This document shows positions 26,434 through 36,110 of a stretch of 64,000 nucleotides of DNA, piece after piece; within the stretch, counting starts at the first letter, position 1; every line of letters starts with the position of its first letter. The position numbers were made by a program, and so were the translations under genes. Under the pieces are notes generated by a model. The model was not told where the DNA came from and searched no databases. It was given only the letters and a program-made list of their open reading frames with translations. Source of the DNA: CBDCZI01 sp965224495 (GTDB lineage: Bacteria > Bacteroidota > Bacteroidia > Cytophagales > JAAEPT01); the NCBI GenBank assembly GCA_965224495.1, contig CBDCZI010000014.1, forward strand, positions 1 through 64,000, in the 5' to 3' direction.

Positions 26434-28947
26434 TTAATTATTCAATATTTTTCTCGCTTTACGTTTCGCTAATCGTTTTTTCACGTCCGAATGAGCGAGT
26501 TGGAGTTGGAGAGTCATATAGACACTACGTGCGTCTGAAGGAATAATACCTGGGCCCGGATAACCATCTGCACGACGTGTGAAATAACGGTTATCAGTCA
26601 AATTATTGATTCCTGCCTCTACTTTTAGGTTTGAGGTAAACTCATAACTCACACCAAAATCAACCACATAATACGAAGGTATCACACCGATTACGGCACT
26701 TGGTACAGGTCCTTTTTCGTTGGTCGCATCGGTAAATTGCTGAGAAGTATAACTAAACAACAACGAAGAACTCAATTTATCGTGGTACTTAAAAGTAAGT
26801 CCTGTTTTGAAAGTCAGTTCGGGTATCAACTCTATTTTTTTTCCTTTTATTGACTCATCTTCCGTGTTTATGTATTGCCCACGCATCAACGAAGTATTTA
26901 CAAACCAATTCAGTTTGTTTTTTGTATCGATACTGTCTGGTGTAAAAACACGTATCAAATCAGTCTCTGCAAATGCCTCAATCCCATATACACGTGCATC
27001 AGCAATGTTTTTCACCACTTTTAAGTTACGGTAAGGTGCTTGGTTTTCGGCTTCATAAATCGAACCGATACGGTCGTTGTATTGCATCAAAAAGCCTGTT
27101 ACATCAAAAATCACCTTTTCATAGATATTCCCTCTCAACCCTAAATCGGCATTAAAACCATTTTCATCGTGAATATTTTCATCTACTTTTTTGTTTGGGT
27201 TATTGATACGAATATCACTAAAAGTTACAGGACGGTAATTTTGAGAAAGATTACCATATAACTCCACGTTATCCGAAAAACTATAAGCAGAACCCAAGCC
27301 AAAAAGTAAGAAGTTTCGTTCTTTTGAAACCTTTTCGTTATTGGTTACACTACCTATCAAATTACCGGCAAAATCTCGGCTTACTTGGTTATAGTAACCG
27401 TTTGCATTAGTAGAAATATACTCCCAACGAACCCCTGGCACTAAACTAAATTTATGAGTGAGTTTAAATTGATTTTCTAAAAACAGGGCAACATTGGTAT
27501 TCGGAAAAGTAAATTCAGAACCTTCTAAACTTTTATCGTCTTGAAAGGAAAAATCAGCATTTACTCCCTCACTCCCTAACCCTTGACGACTTACTGTATG
27601 TCCTTTGTAAAAACGAACACCGGCAACAAAGGCTGAAGTATCTGCTTTTGTACTGTCTTTTGTCAATTTGTATTTCAATAAATAACGGGTTTCATTACCA
27701 AAGTTTTTGTATTTATCACTAATAAGGTTTCTTGCTCCTCCATCGTCTATTCTATCGATACGCACCAATTTACCCAAGGCATCACGACTGGCTATCAAAC
27801 CAAAATTACGCACATTGACACTTGCTTGTTTACTGATTTTGTAGTCAAAATTCAGTGCCAACAAATTCCAATCAACCTCAAACCAATTCCTTTTTCTACT
27901 CGACCCTTGTGCATCCTTTTTGAATTGTGCGTCTGTCAAACCTCCCGCTTGGTGTGCCAAATAACGCATATAGGTGTATTCGATATTGGCACTTAATCGT
28001 TTTGAAATCTTTTGGTGAATCCCTACAAATGCATTGTTATGGTTAAACTCCGAGTTTGGACGCCATCCATCTGCTTGTTTATGGTTAAAATAACCGTAGT
28101 AATTGGTGTTTTTGACCTGTCCCCCCAAACTAACAAAAGTATTCGAAAAATTAAACGACCCAAAAGTCTGGCGTAAGGTCATTCCTATCGGTTCGTCTTT
28201 TGCTCCTTTTTTAAATCTAAAATTCATCATTCCTCCAAATTGAGGACCAAACTGAAGTGATGCTGCCCCTCTGATTATTTCTATCTTTTCTAAAGCAGCA
28301 AATGCTGGTGTGTAATAACTCTCTGGGTAGCCAATCGCATCGGCACTGATATCGTAACCATTTTGTCGGACATTAAAATTTGCCGAACGGTTAGGACTCA
28401 ATCCCCTTACACCTATTCCTAATTGAATACCGTAATTATCACTCTCCCAAATATTTGCTCCACTAATCTTTGAATACCCTTCTCTTGCATTGTTAGTTGA
28501 TGAGTTAATCACCATTTCATCTAACTTAATGATTTCTGTTTTTTTGGCTGCTGTTATTGTGTGGTGGTCAACATCCTCCATTTTCTCTCGCCCAAAATCA
28601 TTGTAACGAGAAGTTTTGATATTTACTTCGTCTAAAACGATGGCTTTGTTTCCTAAAAGTATTTTATGTTGTGTTATCGGGCTGTTTACCGTAAGCGTTG
28701 CCGAGTACGCACGATGAAAAGAAGAAACAATAGTTATACGGTGTGTGCCATAAGGAATATTGGTCAATACATAATCGCCATCAAATCCTGTCTCAGCTTT
28801 GTAAGTACTGTCTATCGTTACCAGTACAAAAGGGACAAACTCCCCTGCCTCATCAGTAACCACTCCTTTTACTGTTCCTACTTGCTGAGCAAAAAGCGTA
28901 TTTGCTAATAATACAATACAACCTATTAATACAACTATTCTTTTCAT
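26434..28947 (-). CDS. TonB-dependent outer-membrane receptor (probable iron/siderophore)
   Basis: 837-residue outer-membrane transporter. After a signal peptide (IVVLIGCIVLLANTLFAQQ) come a carboxypeptidase-regulatory-like domain (GTVKGVVTDEAGEFVPFVLV), a plug domain (about 120-250, with IEIIRGAASLQFGPQFGGMM) and a 22-strand barrel ending in DARSVYMTLQLQL. It resembles FecA-type receptors. It lies downstream of two lipoproteins, one an imelysin, and directly upstream of a membrane protein. This gene set is common in Bacteroidetes and is thought to take up iron. Confidence 0.9.
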   Translation of the reverse strand: MKRIVVLIGCIVLLANTLFAQQVGTVKGVVTDEAGEFVPFVLVTIDSTYKAETGFDGDYVLTNIPYGTHRITIVSSFHRAYSATLTVNSPITQHKILLGNKAIVLDEVNIKTSRYNDFGREKMEDVDHHTITAAKKTEIIKLDEMVINSSTNNAREGYSKISGANIWESDNYGIQLGIGVRGLSPNRSANFNVRQNGYDISADAIGYPESYYTPAFAALEKIEIIRGAASLQFGPQFGGMMNFRFKKGAKDEPIGMTLRQTFGSFNFSNTFVSLGGQVKNTNYYGYFNHKQADGWRPNSEFNHNNAFVGIHQKISKRLSANIEYTYMRYLAHQAGGLTDAQFKKDAQGSSRKRNWFEVDWNLLALNFDYKISKQASVNVRNFGLIASRDALGKLVRIDRIDDGGARNLISDKYKNFGNETRYLLKYKLTKDSTKADTSAFVAGVRFYKGHTVSRQGLGSEGVNADFSFQDDKSLEGSEFTFPNTNVALFLENQFKLTHKFSLVPGVRWEYISTNANGYYNQVSRDFAGNLIGSVTNNEKVSKERNFLLFGLGSAYSFSDNVELYGNLSQNYRPVTFSDIRINNPNKKVDENIHDENGFNADLGLRGNIYEKVIFDVTGFLMQYNDRIGSIYEAENQAPYRNLKVVKNIADARVYGIEAFAETDLIRVFTPDSIDTKNKLNWFVNTSLMRGQYINTEDESIKGKKIELIPELTFKTGLTFKYHDKLSSSLLFSYTSQQFTDATNEKGPVPSAVIGVIPSYYVVDFGVSYEFTSNLKVEAGINNLTDNRYFTRRADGYPGPGIIPSDARSVYMTLQLQLAHSDVKKRLAKRKARKILNN

Positions 28948-29054
28948 TCTTCTGTATCCTTATTGAGGGTATTTAATCCCTTTTTAACAAGAACACCGCA
29001 ACAAGTAAATCAACTCATTGCGGTATTTTTTAAATTTTAGACAAAGGTAATTAT

Positions 29055-30140
29055 TTAATCTCCGTCTCCATCACTAAAAGTAATCGCAATACCAATCTTG
29101 GTTGATAAGTTACTTTTAAAATGGCGTGTATGCTTTTGCATCTCTTGTACCGTTGCTACTACCGTAGATTTGTCTGTGTTTAATGTCGTTTGTAACGAAC
29201 CTGCTGGAATGGCATTTATTTTTGCCCAAACATTATTCATCGAAACAATCGTTTCATTTTTAATAGACTCTCCCTCTACAGCATCTAAGTAATCATCAAA
29301 ACCTACTCCATTTGTTCCATTAGTAGATTTACCATACCAAATATTTTCAATCGCTGTAAAGTGTGCTTTTACCAATTGCAAAGAAATCCCTCCGTAATAA
29401 GCCTCTAACAACTCAGGCTGAACACCTGTCTGTCCTGCTCCCATTCCCGCAGGGAAAGCCAACTTATACGTTTTATTCCCCTCGTAAGAAATAATAAACT
29501 GGTTGTAATAAATAGAGATAGAACCTCCTGCACTTGTAGTCGTATTCGCTACAAACTGGTCTCTGTAACCATTCCTCCAGAGATTGGTTACATTTGCTAT
29601 TCTATTTACCACATCATTTACCACAGCTGTTAAATACCCTTGTTTATTCACATCAAACGAAGTCAATACCTCAGCATCTGTTCCTTTATTGATAAGGTAA
29701 TCTATCCCTGCAAAACCTCTAGTGTCACGGTCAAAATTATCTAATGAATTATCGCCTGCTGTAATGTAGTTTTGCGTCTTTGTTCCGTTTATAGGAAAAG
29801 TAGCAATATCCTCTTGAATAGATTTAAAACTACCATTTTCGGCAGGACCAAATTGAAAAGGAGAAGCTCCTTGCCAAGCGATAAAAGCTATTTCCCATTT
29901 CGCTTGTAACTCATCTAAGTTTCCTTGTGAGGCATCTGCGGTAAATGTAACCGTAGCTGTTTGTAAATCTTTCGCTGTGCTTAATGCTTTATCATAAGCA
30001 GGAATAATAATATTATCCGCTGCATTTGTCAAAAACGCACTTTTATCAAAATCAGAACCAGTAGCCTCGTCATCTACCTCTTTTTTACAAGAAGACACAC
30101 TGACCAACAGGACCAACAAAAGGGGAAATAGCTTTATCAT
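29055..30140 (-). CDS. Imelysin-family (peptidase M75) lipoprotein
   Basis: 361-residue lipoprotein with signal and lipobox ending at Cys18 (VSVSSCKK). The body is the helical imelysin fold: LQAKWEIAFIAWQGASPFQF, a GFAGIDYLINKG motif, and a repeat-like second half ending in RHFKSNLSTKIGIAITFSDGDGD. Imelysins are periplasmic or surface iron-regulated proteins. The GxHxxE motif of classical members reads GFAGID here, so the usual His and Glu are not kept at that site. It stands between the DUF4856 lipoprotein and the TonB receptor. Confidence 0.88.
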   Translation of the reverse strand: MIKLFPLLLVLLVSVSSCKKEVDDEATGSDFDKSAFLTNAADNIIIPAYDKALSTAKDLQTATVTFTADASQGNLDELQAKWEIAFIAWQGASPFQFGPAENGSFKSIQEDIATFPINGTKTQNYITAGDNSLDNFDRDTRGFAGIDYLINKGTDAEVLTSFDVNKQGYLTAVVNDVVNRIANVTNLWRNGYRDQFVANTTTSAGGSISIYYNQFIISYEGNKTYKLAFPAGMGAGQTGVQPELLEAYYGGISLQLVKAHFTAIENIWYGKSTNGTNGVGFDDYLDAVEGESIKNETIVSMNNVWAKINAIPAGSLQTTLNTDKSTVVATVQEMQKHTRHFKSNLSTKIGIAITFSDGDGD

Positions 30141-30146
30141 TTTAGT

Positions 30147-31220
30147 TTATTTATGTATTGATGGAGTGAAACCATAGATAGCTGCCAAGTCATTAATTGC
30201 ACTCGTTACATCTGCCAACTGTGTAGGACTTCCGATTAAAGAAAGTACGTCGTAAGCACCATCTACTGGAGCATTTATTTTAGTCAATACTGACTCTAAC
30301 TGAGTGTCTGTAATTTTAGTTCCTGCTACTTGATAAAAGCCCCTGATAAAACCAACTGCTTCTGACCATCCGTGAATTGCTCCGATATACCCTGCGTCAT
30401 CATAAACTAAGTTGTTATCCGCAAATTGTTCAGACGAACCGTACAAGTAATGAATCGCTTGAGCCATCATTGCCTCTTCCCATAAAGCTGTTATTGCATT
30501 TACTGCAGCTACTTTATCAGCCGTAATATCTTGCTTGATTGAAGACTGTGCTTTTCTAAACTCGTAGTTGATTTGGTCTAAGTAAGTCCCATTTCCATAC
30601 GCTCTTTTCCCTGCATATTTTGCAGAAAAACGTTTTGTCGAAAACGTTGGCTCTGTACCTAACAATACCAATGCTTTATCTAAATCCTCTTGTGTAACCG
30701 CTGCTGGTGATGCAAACAACGTGTTCTTTACATAACTAAAACAAACACCTCCAAAAGCACCTTTTTCTACTAACTGTCCTGGCTCGATAGGAGAACCATC
30801 AAACAATCTTTTCCCTGCTTTACCTCCGTTTGGAGTTCCTGCTATATTAGTAAAATCAATGACCGTTCCTGATGAAGAAGCTGCACTTGCATTTTCTGTA
30901 TTAGTAAACAATGCCGTTGCCCAAGTCTTGTATTGTACCGAAGCCATATCTTCTAACGAAGTATCTCCGTTTTGATAGAAAGCATTCAAATCAGCAACTG
31001 TTACTGCAACATCTTTACCTGATTTTATTTTAGATGCTAATGCTTCTAAGTTATCAGCTGCAACCGTTGTACTAGGTGTGTTCGCTGTAAAATCTCCTGT
31101 ATAAGTCTCAGCAACTACTACTGTTTTCTTTTCATCTTCTACTACATCTTCTTTGTGCTTACAAGAAGCAAATAACAAAGCTGTAGAAAGCATTCCGAGT
31201 GTGATTAATCTTATATTCAT
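30147..31220 (-). CDS. DUF4856-family lipoprotein
   Basis: 357-residue lipoprotein with signal MNIRLITLGMLSTALLFASC and lipidated Cys20. The body contains NTPSTTVAADNLEALASKIK and the segment TNIAGTPNGGKAGKRLFDGS typical of DUF4856. Family members occur next to imelysin and TonB receptor genes in Bacteroidetes and are presumed to take part in iron acquisition at the outer membrane. It is the first gene of the operon; six bases separate it from the imelysin gene. Confidence 0.82.
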   Translation of the reverse strand: MNIRLITLGMLSTALLFASCKHKEDVVEDEKKTVVVAETYTGDFTANTPSTTVAADNLEALASKIKSGKDVAVTVADLNAFYQNGDTSLEDMASVQYKTWATALFTNTENASAASSSGTVIDFTNIAGTPNGGKAGKRLFDGSPIEPGQLVEKGAFGGVCFSYVKNTLFASPAAVTQEDLDKALVLLGTEPTFSTKRFSAKYAGKRAYGNGTYLDQINYEFRKAQSSIKQDITADKVAAVNAITALWEEAMMAQAIHYLYGSSEQFADNNLVYDDAGYIGAIHGWSEAVGFIRGFYQVAGTKITDTQLESVLTKINAPVDGAYDVLSLIGSPTQLADVTSAINDLAAIYGFTPSIHK

Positions 31221-31348
31221 TACGTATTTTTTAAGTTGTTTTTATTTAGATTGATTTAATATAACACAAATGTAAAAGGAAGTTTTTTATTAAACAAGTT
31301 ATTTAGACTTAATAAAGATAAGACTGACAAAATAATCATTATTTTAAC

Positions 31349-31356
31349 TAACTTTG
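31349..31356 (+). promoter_or_regulatory. Bacteroidetes-type -7 box upstream of the sterol-desaturase-family gene
   Basis: TAACTTTG matches TAnnTTTG, the -7 element of Bacteroidetes promoters, 7 bases before ATG 31364, implying a very short leader. No convincing -33 TTTG is visible. Confidence 0.35.
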
Positions 31357-31363
31357 TTATTCG

Positions 31364-32305
31364 ATGACCTTGCAAGAGCTTATATATACCGCAGGCGAAA
31401 GTCTTTTATTGCCTTTCAGCTACCTCAACAACCCCGAAAAGCGTATTCATTACCTTTACTTGTTGTCTTCTTTGCTATTGGCGTATTATGTATTCAAAAA
31501 ATCTAAAAAGCATTATTCTTTTTTGAAATACCTCTTCAATAACAAAGTTTGGCTGAGTCCTTCGGCTTGGGTCGATTACAAGTTGTTTTTCTTCAACTCC
31601 TTTGTAAAACTCTTTCTTATTGCTCCTTTCCTTATCGGAGCGACACACCTTTCTGTTTTTACAGAGGAGACTTTAATTGCTATAAGAGGTTATAGTGCAT
31701 TTCGTCTTTCTCAAAACGAAACAATTATTTACTACACTTTAGCTTTGACTATTTGTAATGATTTGATGAGTTATCTTGTACATCTGGTCTTTCACAAAGT
31801 ACCTTTTCTCTGGCGTTTTCATAAAACCCACCATTCAGCGACCACTCTCAACCCTATCACACAATACCGTTTACATCCTATCGAACTGATTGTCAACAAT
31901 GCCAAATACATCTTCGTATATGGCTTTCTTACAGGTTTATTTGAGTATTTATCGGATAATACCGTAAGCAAACAACTTCTTTTTAATGTTAATATTTTAA
32001 GCTTTTTATTCCTTTTTTGGGGAGCAAACCTCAGGCATTCGCACGTCAAACTCAAGTATTTCACTTTTATCGAACACTTGTTTATTAGCCCTGTACAACA
32101 CCAAATTCACCACAGTGATAACCCTGTGCATTTTGATAAAAATTTAGGCTCAAAACTCGCTCTTTGGGATTGGCTATTCGGTACACTTATTCTTTCTAAA
32201 AACACAAAAAGGCTCTCTTTTGGTTTAGGGAAAAGTGAAAATACCGACTACAATACTTTTTTAAAAAATATGCTAAACCCTTTTCGTAGCGATAAAAAAG
32301 AGTAG
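31364..32305 (+). CDS. Sterol desaturase / fatty acid hydroxylase family protein
   Basis: 313-residue membrane di-iron oxygenase-type protein. The histidine motifs are in order: HLVFHKVPFLWRFHKTHHS (two clusters) near 143-162, RHSHVK near 222, and HQIHHSDNP near 244. At least four hydrophobic segments surround them. Such enzymes hydroxylate or desaturate lipids; the substrate is unknown. It has its own promoter-like site and stands alone between the iron-uptake operon and the FN3 protein. Confidence 0.85.
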   Translation: MTLQELIYTAGESLLLPFSYLNNPEKRIHYLYLLSSLLLAYYVFKKSKKHYSFLKYLFNNKVWLSPSAWVDYKLFFFNSFVKLFLIAPFLIGATHLSVFTEETLIAIRGYSAFRLSQNETIIYYTLALTICNDLMSYLVHLVFHKVPFLWRFHKTHHSATTLNPITQYRLHPIELIVNNAKYIFVYGFLTGLFEYLSDNTVSKQLLFNVNILSFLFLFWGANLRHSHVKLKYFTFIEHLFISPVQHQIHHSDNPVHFDKNLGSKLALWDWLFGTLILSKNTKRLSFGLGKSENTDYNTFLKNMLNPFRSDKKE

Positions 32306-32328
32306 GCTAACGTGAATAAAAATAACTT

Positions 32329-32424
32329 GGGCGTGTCCCTCCTTCGTCGGGTCGGGCTGTTTGTTCTCAATCTTTACTTCGTCCCTCAGTAAAGGATTTC
32401 CACGTCCATCCCTCACGCAGGGGC
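32329..32424 (-). ncRNA. Repeated structured intergenic element, copy 4 (divergent)
   Basis: Read on the minus strand: AGGGATGGACGTGGAAATCC, a hairpin CTTTACT / AGTAAAG around GAGGGACGA, ATTGAGAAC..., AGCCCGACCCG, then GGGACACGCCC. It aligns with the core of copies 1-3 (AGGGATAGAGGCG..ATCCTTT...AAAGAT...AGCCCGACCC) but is the most diverged. The variable stem again differs while remaining complementary. Confidence 0.45.
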
Positions 32425-32509
32425 AACACTTTTATGATTTTTCTATTTGTAATCATTCATTCTTACTCAAAGACTTAGTATATTGCATTAAGTTTTTAAA
32501 AAAACAATA

Positions 32510-34242
32510 ATGAAACAAATTAGATTAGTAATAGGTATATGTATACTGTTGTTCCAATTTACAGTATCAAATGCTCAAGAGACATTTAAAGTAGCAGAAA
32601 CGACTAAAGACCTACGTTTTATTTGGGGAACAAAAAAACTACCCGCTAATACCAGGGCTGTAGTAATCAAAGTAAAAAACAAAAAAAAGGGTTGGGTTCC
32701 TTTCTCTAATACACCTTTGGTCTTAGGTTTACAAGCTAACTACAAACAGGTTTCTAACTCGCCGACCTGGCAACTAAAAATAGCAAAACACGGAGAAAAG
32801 ATTACTACAGAACAGTTAAAAAGCAGTAACATAGGTGAGGTTTTAGCTTCTTTTCGATTGAAACAACAACTGGCATTAGCTACGATGCTTAGTTACAACA
32901 ACGCACTACTGCTAGGTTTTGCTTATGTATATGAAGGAAAACTTTCTAAGAGACAACAAGAGTTTGGTTTATTTTTGATAGATAATAACGGAATAGAAAC
33001 AACCCAGCCAGTAGAAACAGCTAAACGTTCTAAAATTGAAGATATGGTAGCAAAAGCCAACCCTATCAAATTTCAATTTAACAGGCACTCTAAAAAAATA
33101 CGCGTTTTATGGGAATGTCCAGAAAAAGAATACAATAAACACAAAATCACTCGTGGACTTGAGGTTTATAAAACATTTGACAGTACAGAAACACACCTTA
33201 ACGACAACCTTATATTACCATCTAAGTATCAAGGCTTCCGTTCCCTACACCTAGATGATCGCCCGAGTTTAGACACCACAAAAACAACACGCTACGCCAT
33301 ACGAATACAAACAGTATTTGATTTGGAGGTACACAGCGCTCAAAAAGTATTTGACCCCAACAACTACCCTCTAAAACCAATCAAAGTTCTGTTTACAGAA
33401 AAAAAATCTACTTCAACAAAGAGTATTAAATTAGCTTGGGCTTTAAAGGACAAAAAGAACACCAAGTTCATTTCTCATTACATACTGTACAAGCAAGGCG
33501 TTGCTCAAAAAGACCTTATTAAAATCGCTCAATTAGACTCTTCATTATCTTACACAGACCATGACGTTCTCGAAAAGAAAATTACTATTACCAAATCAAA
33601 GCGGTATTAAATGACGACATGGGGACAGCAGCCGATTATTCGAGTGCTATTTATGTTCGACCAATGAAATATGCAACACCTCCAAAAGGTTTCAAAACCG
33701 ACGTGAGAGGTCTAAATGATTCTATTCGTGTTGTGTTTTCATGGGAGCCAATCAGTAACCCCAAAATTGCAGGGTATTACCTCTATTATTACAATGAAAA
33801 CTACAAACAGTTTTTGAAAAGCTCCGACAAAATAACGAAGACCACATACAATAAATTGATTACACGGTCGAAATCAGAAAAAATAAAATACTGTTTATCT
33901 TCTGTAGATATCAATGATTACGAATCCGAATTAGGGGACACCTTAACAGTAATTACTCCCTCTACTTTTTTGCCCTCACCAAGTTTTTCTTGGACTAAAG
34001 ATCAAGAAAAAAGAGAGCTTACATTGGAATGGAAATACAATGGTGACTACTTGGATTTGAAAGGGTTTAGAATGTATTTAAACGGACGAGTTTACGGAGA
34101 TGAGAACAAACTAAAAGCTAATACACGCTCTTTTACCGAAGGAGAAATGAGTAGAGGTTATTACAAAATTCAAATGCAAGCAATAAGTATTTACGGTGTA
34201 GAGAGTGAACTCTCTTCGGTTAAAGAGGTAAGGTTTAGATAA
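32510..34242 (+). pseudogene. Secreted FN3-like repeat protein, one frameshift
   Basis: Signal peptide (IRLVIGICILLFQFTVSNAQ) followed by several fibronectin-type-III-like segments (IRVLWECPEK, IKLAWALKDKKNTKFISHYI, IRVVFSWEPISNPKIAGYYL, LTLEWKYNGDYLDLKGFRMY). The frame breaks near 33585, in an A-rich stretch: the first part ends KKITITKSKRY, while the expected strand NYYYQIKAVLNDDMGTAADY continues in the +1 frame. Both parts together make about 577 residues. In flavobacteria such FN3 proteins can precede large RHS-type toxin genes (from memory). Here the toxin body is missing and a cassette array follows instead. Confidence 0.65.
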
Positions 34243-34257
34243 GCTGTATTTAGCCAC

Positions 34258-34287
34258 ATTGCACTCGTTCTAAACGAGCGCGAGCGG
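34258..34287 (+). repeat. Palindromic repeat, family II, left boundary of the array
   Basis: ATTGCACTCGTT, then CTA, then AACGAGCGCGAGCGGG. The core CTCGTT/AACGAG forms a hairpin. Its inverted counterpart is at 39776-39805, so the two copies enclose the toxin/immunity array. The shape resembles REP/RAYT-linked palindromes. Confidence 0.7.
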
Positions 34288-34434
34288 GCTGTTATTGATA
34301 TTGAATTAGACAAAAGTATTATCAATAAAATACTTACGATTCAAAAATTACCTGAAGAAGATAAGAAACACATAATGTATTCTATTGATGGATTAATACA
34401 GCACGCTAAAAACAGAGAAACATATATTAAATGA
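34282..34434 (+). pseudogene. Orphan C-terminal tail of an XRE-type regulator, tail 1
   Basis: Immediately after the palindrome the frame reads AVIDIELDKSIINKILTIQK and LPEEDKKHIMYSIDGLIQHA to a stop at 34432-34434. This matches my recollection of the region that follows the helix-turn-helix in Bacteroidetes XRE-family regulators (D-K-x-L/I ... LPEEDK...ID). No HTH domain or start codon precedes it. The stop overlaps the ATG of the next gene (ATGA). Confidence 0.5.
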
Positions 34435-34808
34435 TGTTGCAATACAATAAGTTATATCAATCTCTTAAAAAGGTGTCTGCTGAATGGCACGCTGGACACG
34501 TACAATGGGAATACTCTTGGAATTATCTCAAATTTTATGAGGATGGGACTGCAATATATGTATCGTCTAATGGACAGCCAAATGAATTAAACTGGCTTGA
34601 TAAAGACAATAAAAAGGCTTTCTTTTACAAAGGGAATTTCAATATACAAAGCAACTTTAAATTAGAAATTCAGATACCTGTACAAATTGGTGTTCTAAAG
34701 TTTAGTGGGGTAATTACTAATCATCAATTAATATTAAGTGTTACTAATCAAGAAATGAAACTGTATGAAAATTGGGATGAATATCTAATTCCCAATATAC
34801 TTGTATAA
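34431..34808 (+). CDS. Small cytoplasmic protein in the cassette array, unknown (possible immunity protein)
   Basis: 125 residues, no signal peptide, acidic and aromatic-rich (SAEWHAGHVQWEYSWNYLKF, LYENWDEYL). I do not recognise a family. Size, composition and position in an array of immunity genes suggest an immunity protein. Its start overlaps the stop of XRE tail 1. Unlike the other candidate immunity genes it is on the plus strand, convergent with the next toxin tip. Confidence 0.45.
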   Translation: MMLQYNKLYQSLKKVSAEWHAGHVQWEYSWNYLKFYEDGTAIYVSSNGQPNELNWLDKDNKKAFFYKGNFNIQSNFKLEIQIPVQIGVLKFSGVITNHQLILSVTNQEMKLYENWDEYLIPNILV

Positions 34809-34941
34809 TCCACTTACTCCATCCCATTGATATAACCCTTGATTTACAAGGTTCTCCATATACTGGATTTCCTTTCCAAACCCTGTCAGTATACGTTCTC
34901 CTGTTGCAGTGGTCTTAAATGAACCATCTGTTTTGAGTGCA
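34795..34941 (-). pseudogene. Polymorphic-toxin C-terminal tip fragment, tip 1
   Basis: Open minus-strand frame with no start: YALKTDGSFKTTATGERILT then GFGKEIQYMENLVNQGLYQW and a stop at 34795-34797. It reads like the extreme C-terminus of a secreted toxin, about 49 codons. Upstream it is cut at 34942, exactly where duplicated block A begins, so it was separated from its body by that rearrangement. The family is not identified. Confidence 0.4.
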
Positions 34942-35033
34942 TATTTAGAATAAATATAAATTAAGTATTTCTGACGATACAGTAAATATGCGTTATAGGT
35001 AGCAAATGTGCTATATAGGTGTCAAAGTTGTTT

Positions 35034-35474
35034 TTAAGATAATTCGTTAAAGGAATTTTCATCTATAATAGTTTTTCCATCAACAAGAAGTAGCGCATTC
35101 AAATGATTTGCCATTTTAAAAAAAATGTTTAAATCTTCTAATTTAGGAGTTCGTTCAAAATTTATACTTATCCAATTATTCCTTGAACTAAACCCTACAT
35201 TAATATCATAATACCCTTTTTTGTCATTAAACTCAGCATAACAGCTAACCTTATTTAAACTACCTAAAACACGCTCTCTGAAACCTTCTGGAACATTATC
35301 TATATCCTTTAGTATTTCTATGCCATCTTTAGTATTTTCTTCCCAAATAAACTCACTCAAATGACTCTCAACAAAACCTACCCATTTTTCATAGTTTAAG
35401 GGTAATGACTGAGTAAATACATCATCAATTGTGTTTATTGCTATTCTTAAATCTGTATTTCGGCTTAGTTTCAT
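35034..35474 (-). CDS. Putative immunity protein, copy A
   Basis: 146 residues, cytoplasmic, acidic, with aromatic strands (INVGFSSRNNWISINFERTP). Not recognised as a named Imm family. The immunity assignment rests on context: its ATG overlaps the stop of a short secreted-toxin-like tip (TAATG), it lies in an array that includes an Imm74-like gene, and it is duplicated with its tip at 38108-38548. Confidence 0.55.
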   Translation of the reverse strand: MKLSRNTDLRIAINTIDDVFTQSLPLNYEKWVGFVESHLSEFIWEENTKDGIEILKDIDNVPEGFRERVLGSLNKVSCYAEFNDKKGYYDINVGFSSRNNWISINFERTPKLEDLNIFFKMANHLNALLLVDGKTIIDENSFNELS

Positions 35475-35680
35475 TAGTTTATAAAATCTTCAAGTGCTTT
35501 AATTTCAAAAGTTATATCAGGATCAACTGTATTAAGTTTATTCATCCATTCCGTTTTCAATGTTGGCGTTATATTGGCTTTAGGCATATAGACATCAATT
35601 TTAGCATTTGTAATAAACATTGTTTTCCCATTACTCACGAGACCCCCCACCGGTCTAAGCGTCTCGCTTAGACTTCTCAA
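35474..35680 (-). pseudogene. Toxin C-terminal tip fused to a palindrome, copy A
   Basis: The open frame begins MRSLSETLRPVGG, but those residues are encoded by the palindromic element, so this is not a natural start. The real content is LVSNGKTMFITNAKIDVYMP, ANITPTLKTEWMNKLNTVDP and DITFEIKALEDFIN, about 55 residues of a larger toxin's end. The stop overlaps the immunity start. Silent unless recombined onto a toxin body. Confidence 0.5.
35653..35673. repeat. Palindrome family I, left end of copy A
   Basis: GTCTAAGCG, TCT loop, CGCTTAGAC: a perfect 9-bp hairpin. Six copies occur in the array (also 36111, 37868, 38727, 39184 and 39269). Confidence 0.9.
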
Positions 35681-36040
35681 CCTAAATAATACATATCTAC
35701 TTCTCCTTTAACTCCTTCGTAACCCTTAGCACTACGAAACAACCACGCAGATGGATTATCAACAAATCCTGCTTCTACTGGATTGTTATGAATATAGTCT
35801 AAACGCTGCTGAATCACCTCATTTGTATTCAACTCAATTGGGTGATTATGTTGTTGCCAAAACTGAAACCCTTTGTTGTTTGAATTCTTATCTCCAGCTC
35901 TTTTCTTTTTGACAATATTTAATCGACTCAATGAAAATATTTCGATACTCGTGACGAATAAAAACATCAAGCCAATAAACAATTGTAAATGTTACAAAAT
36001 AAAATTTTTCTTGGTCTCGAATCTTATACTTCCTTCCCAT
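35677..36040 (-). pseudogene. REP-associated tyrosine transposase (RAYT) remnant, copy A
   Basis: Starts at ATG 36040: MGRKYKIRDQEKFYFVTFT then IVYWLDVFIRHEYRNIFIES, the N-terminus of RAYT/IS200-like Y1 transposases. After IKYCQKEKSWR the sequence jumps, with a frame change, to QFWQQHNHPIELNTNEVIQQ and RLDYIHNNPVEAGFVDNPSA, the conserved C-terminal part. The segment carrying the HxH metal site (MTNHIHLI-like) is deleted, so the enzyme cannot act. The C-terminal piece alone forms a 101-codon open frame (35677-35982). Confidence 0.75.
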
Positions 36041-36110
36041 TCATAAAATAACTAGTTAAAACATCAATTTATAAAAAATCTCTTGGTTCTACAAATACTA
36101 CTGTATTAAA

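Noticed and set aside
26331..26546. Plus-strand 71-codon frame across the receptor/membrane-protein boundary
   Set aside because: Antisense to two well-supported genes, with no family resemblance.
28991..29034. Inverted repeat ACCGCAA/TTGCGGT between the imelysin and TonB receptor genes as a terminator
   Set aside because: The T-run is on the plus side while both genes are on the minus strand; the stem is short and the loop long.
35429..35671. 80-codon plus-strand frame (repeated at 38503-38745)
   Set aside because: Antisense to the tip and immunity start; exists twice only because the block is duplicated.
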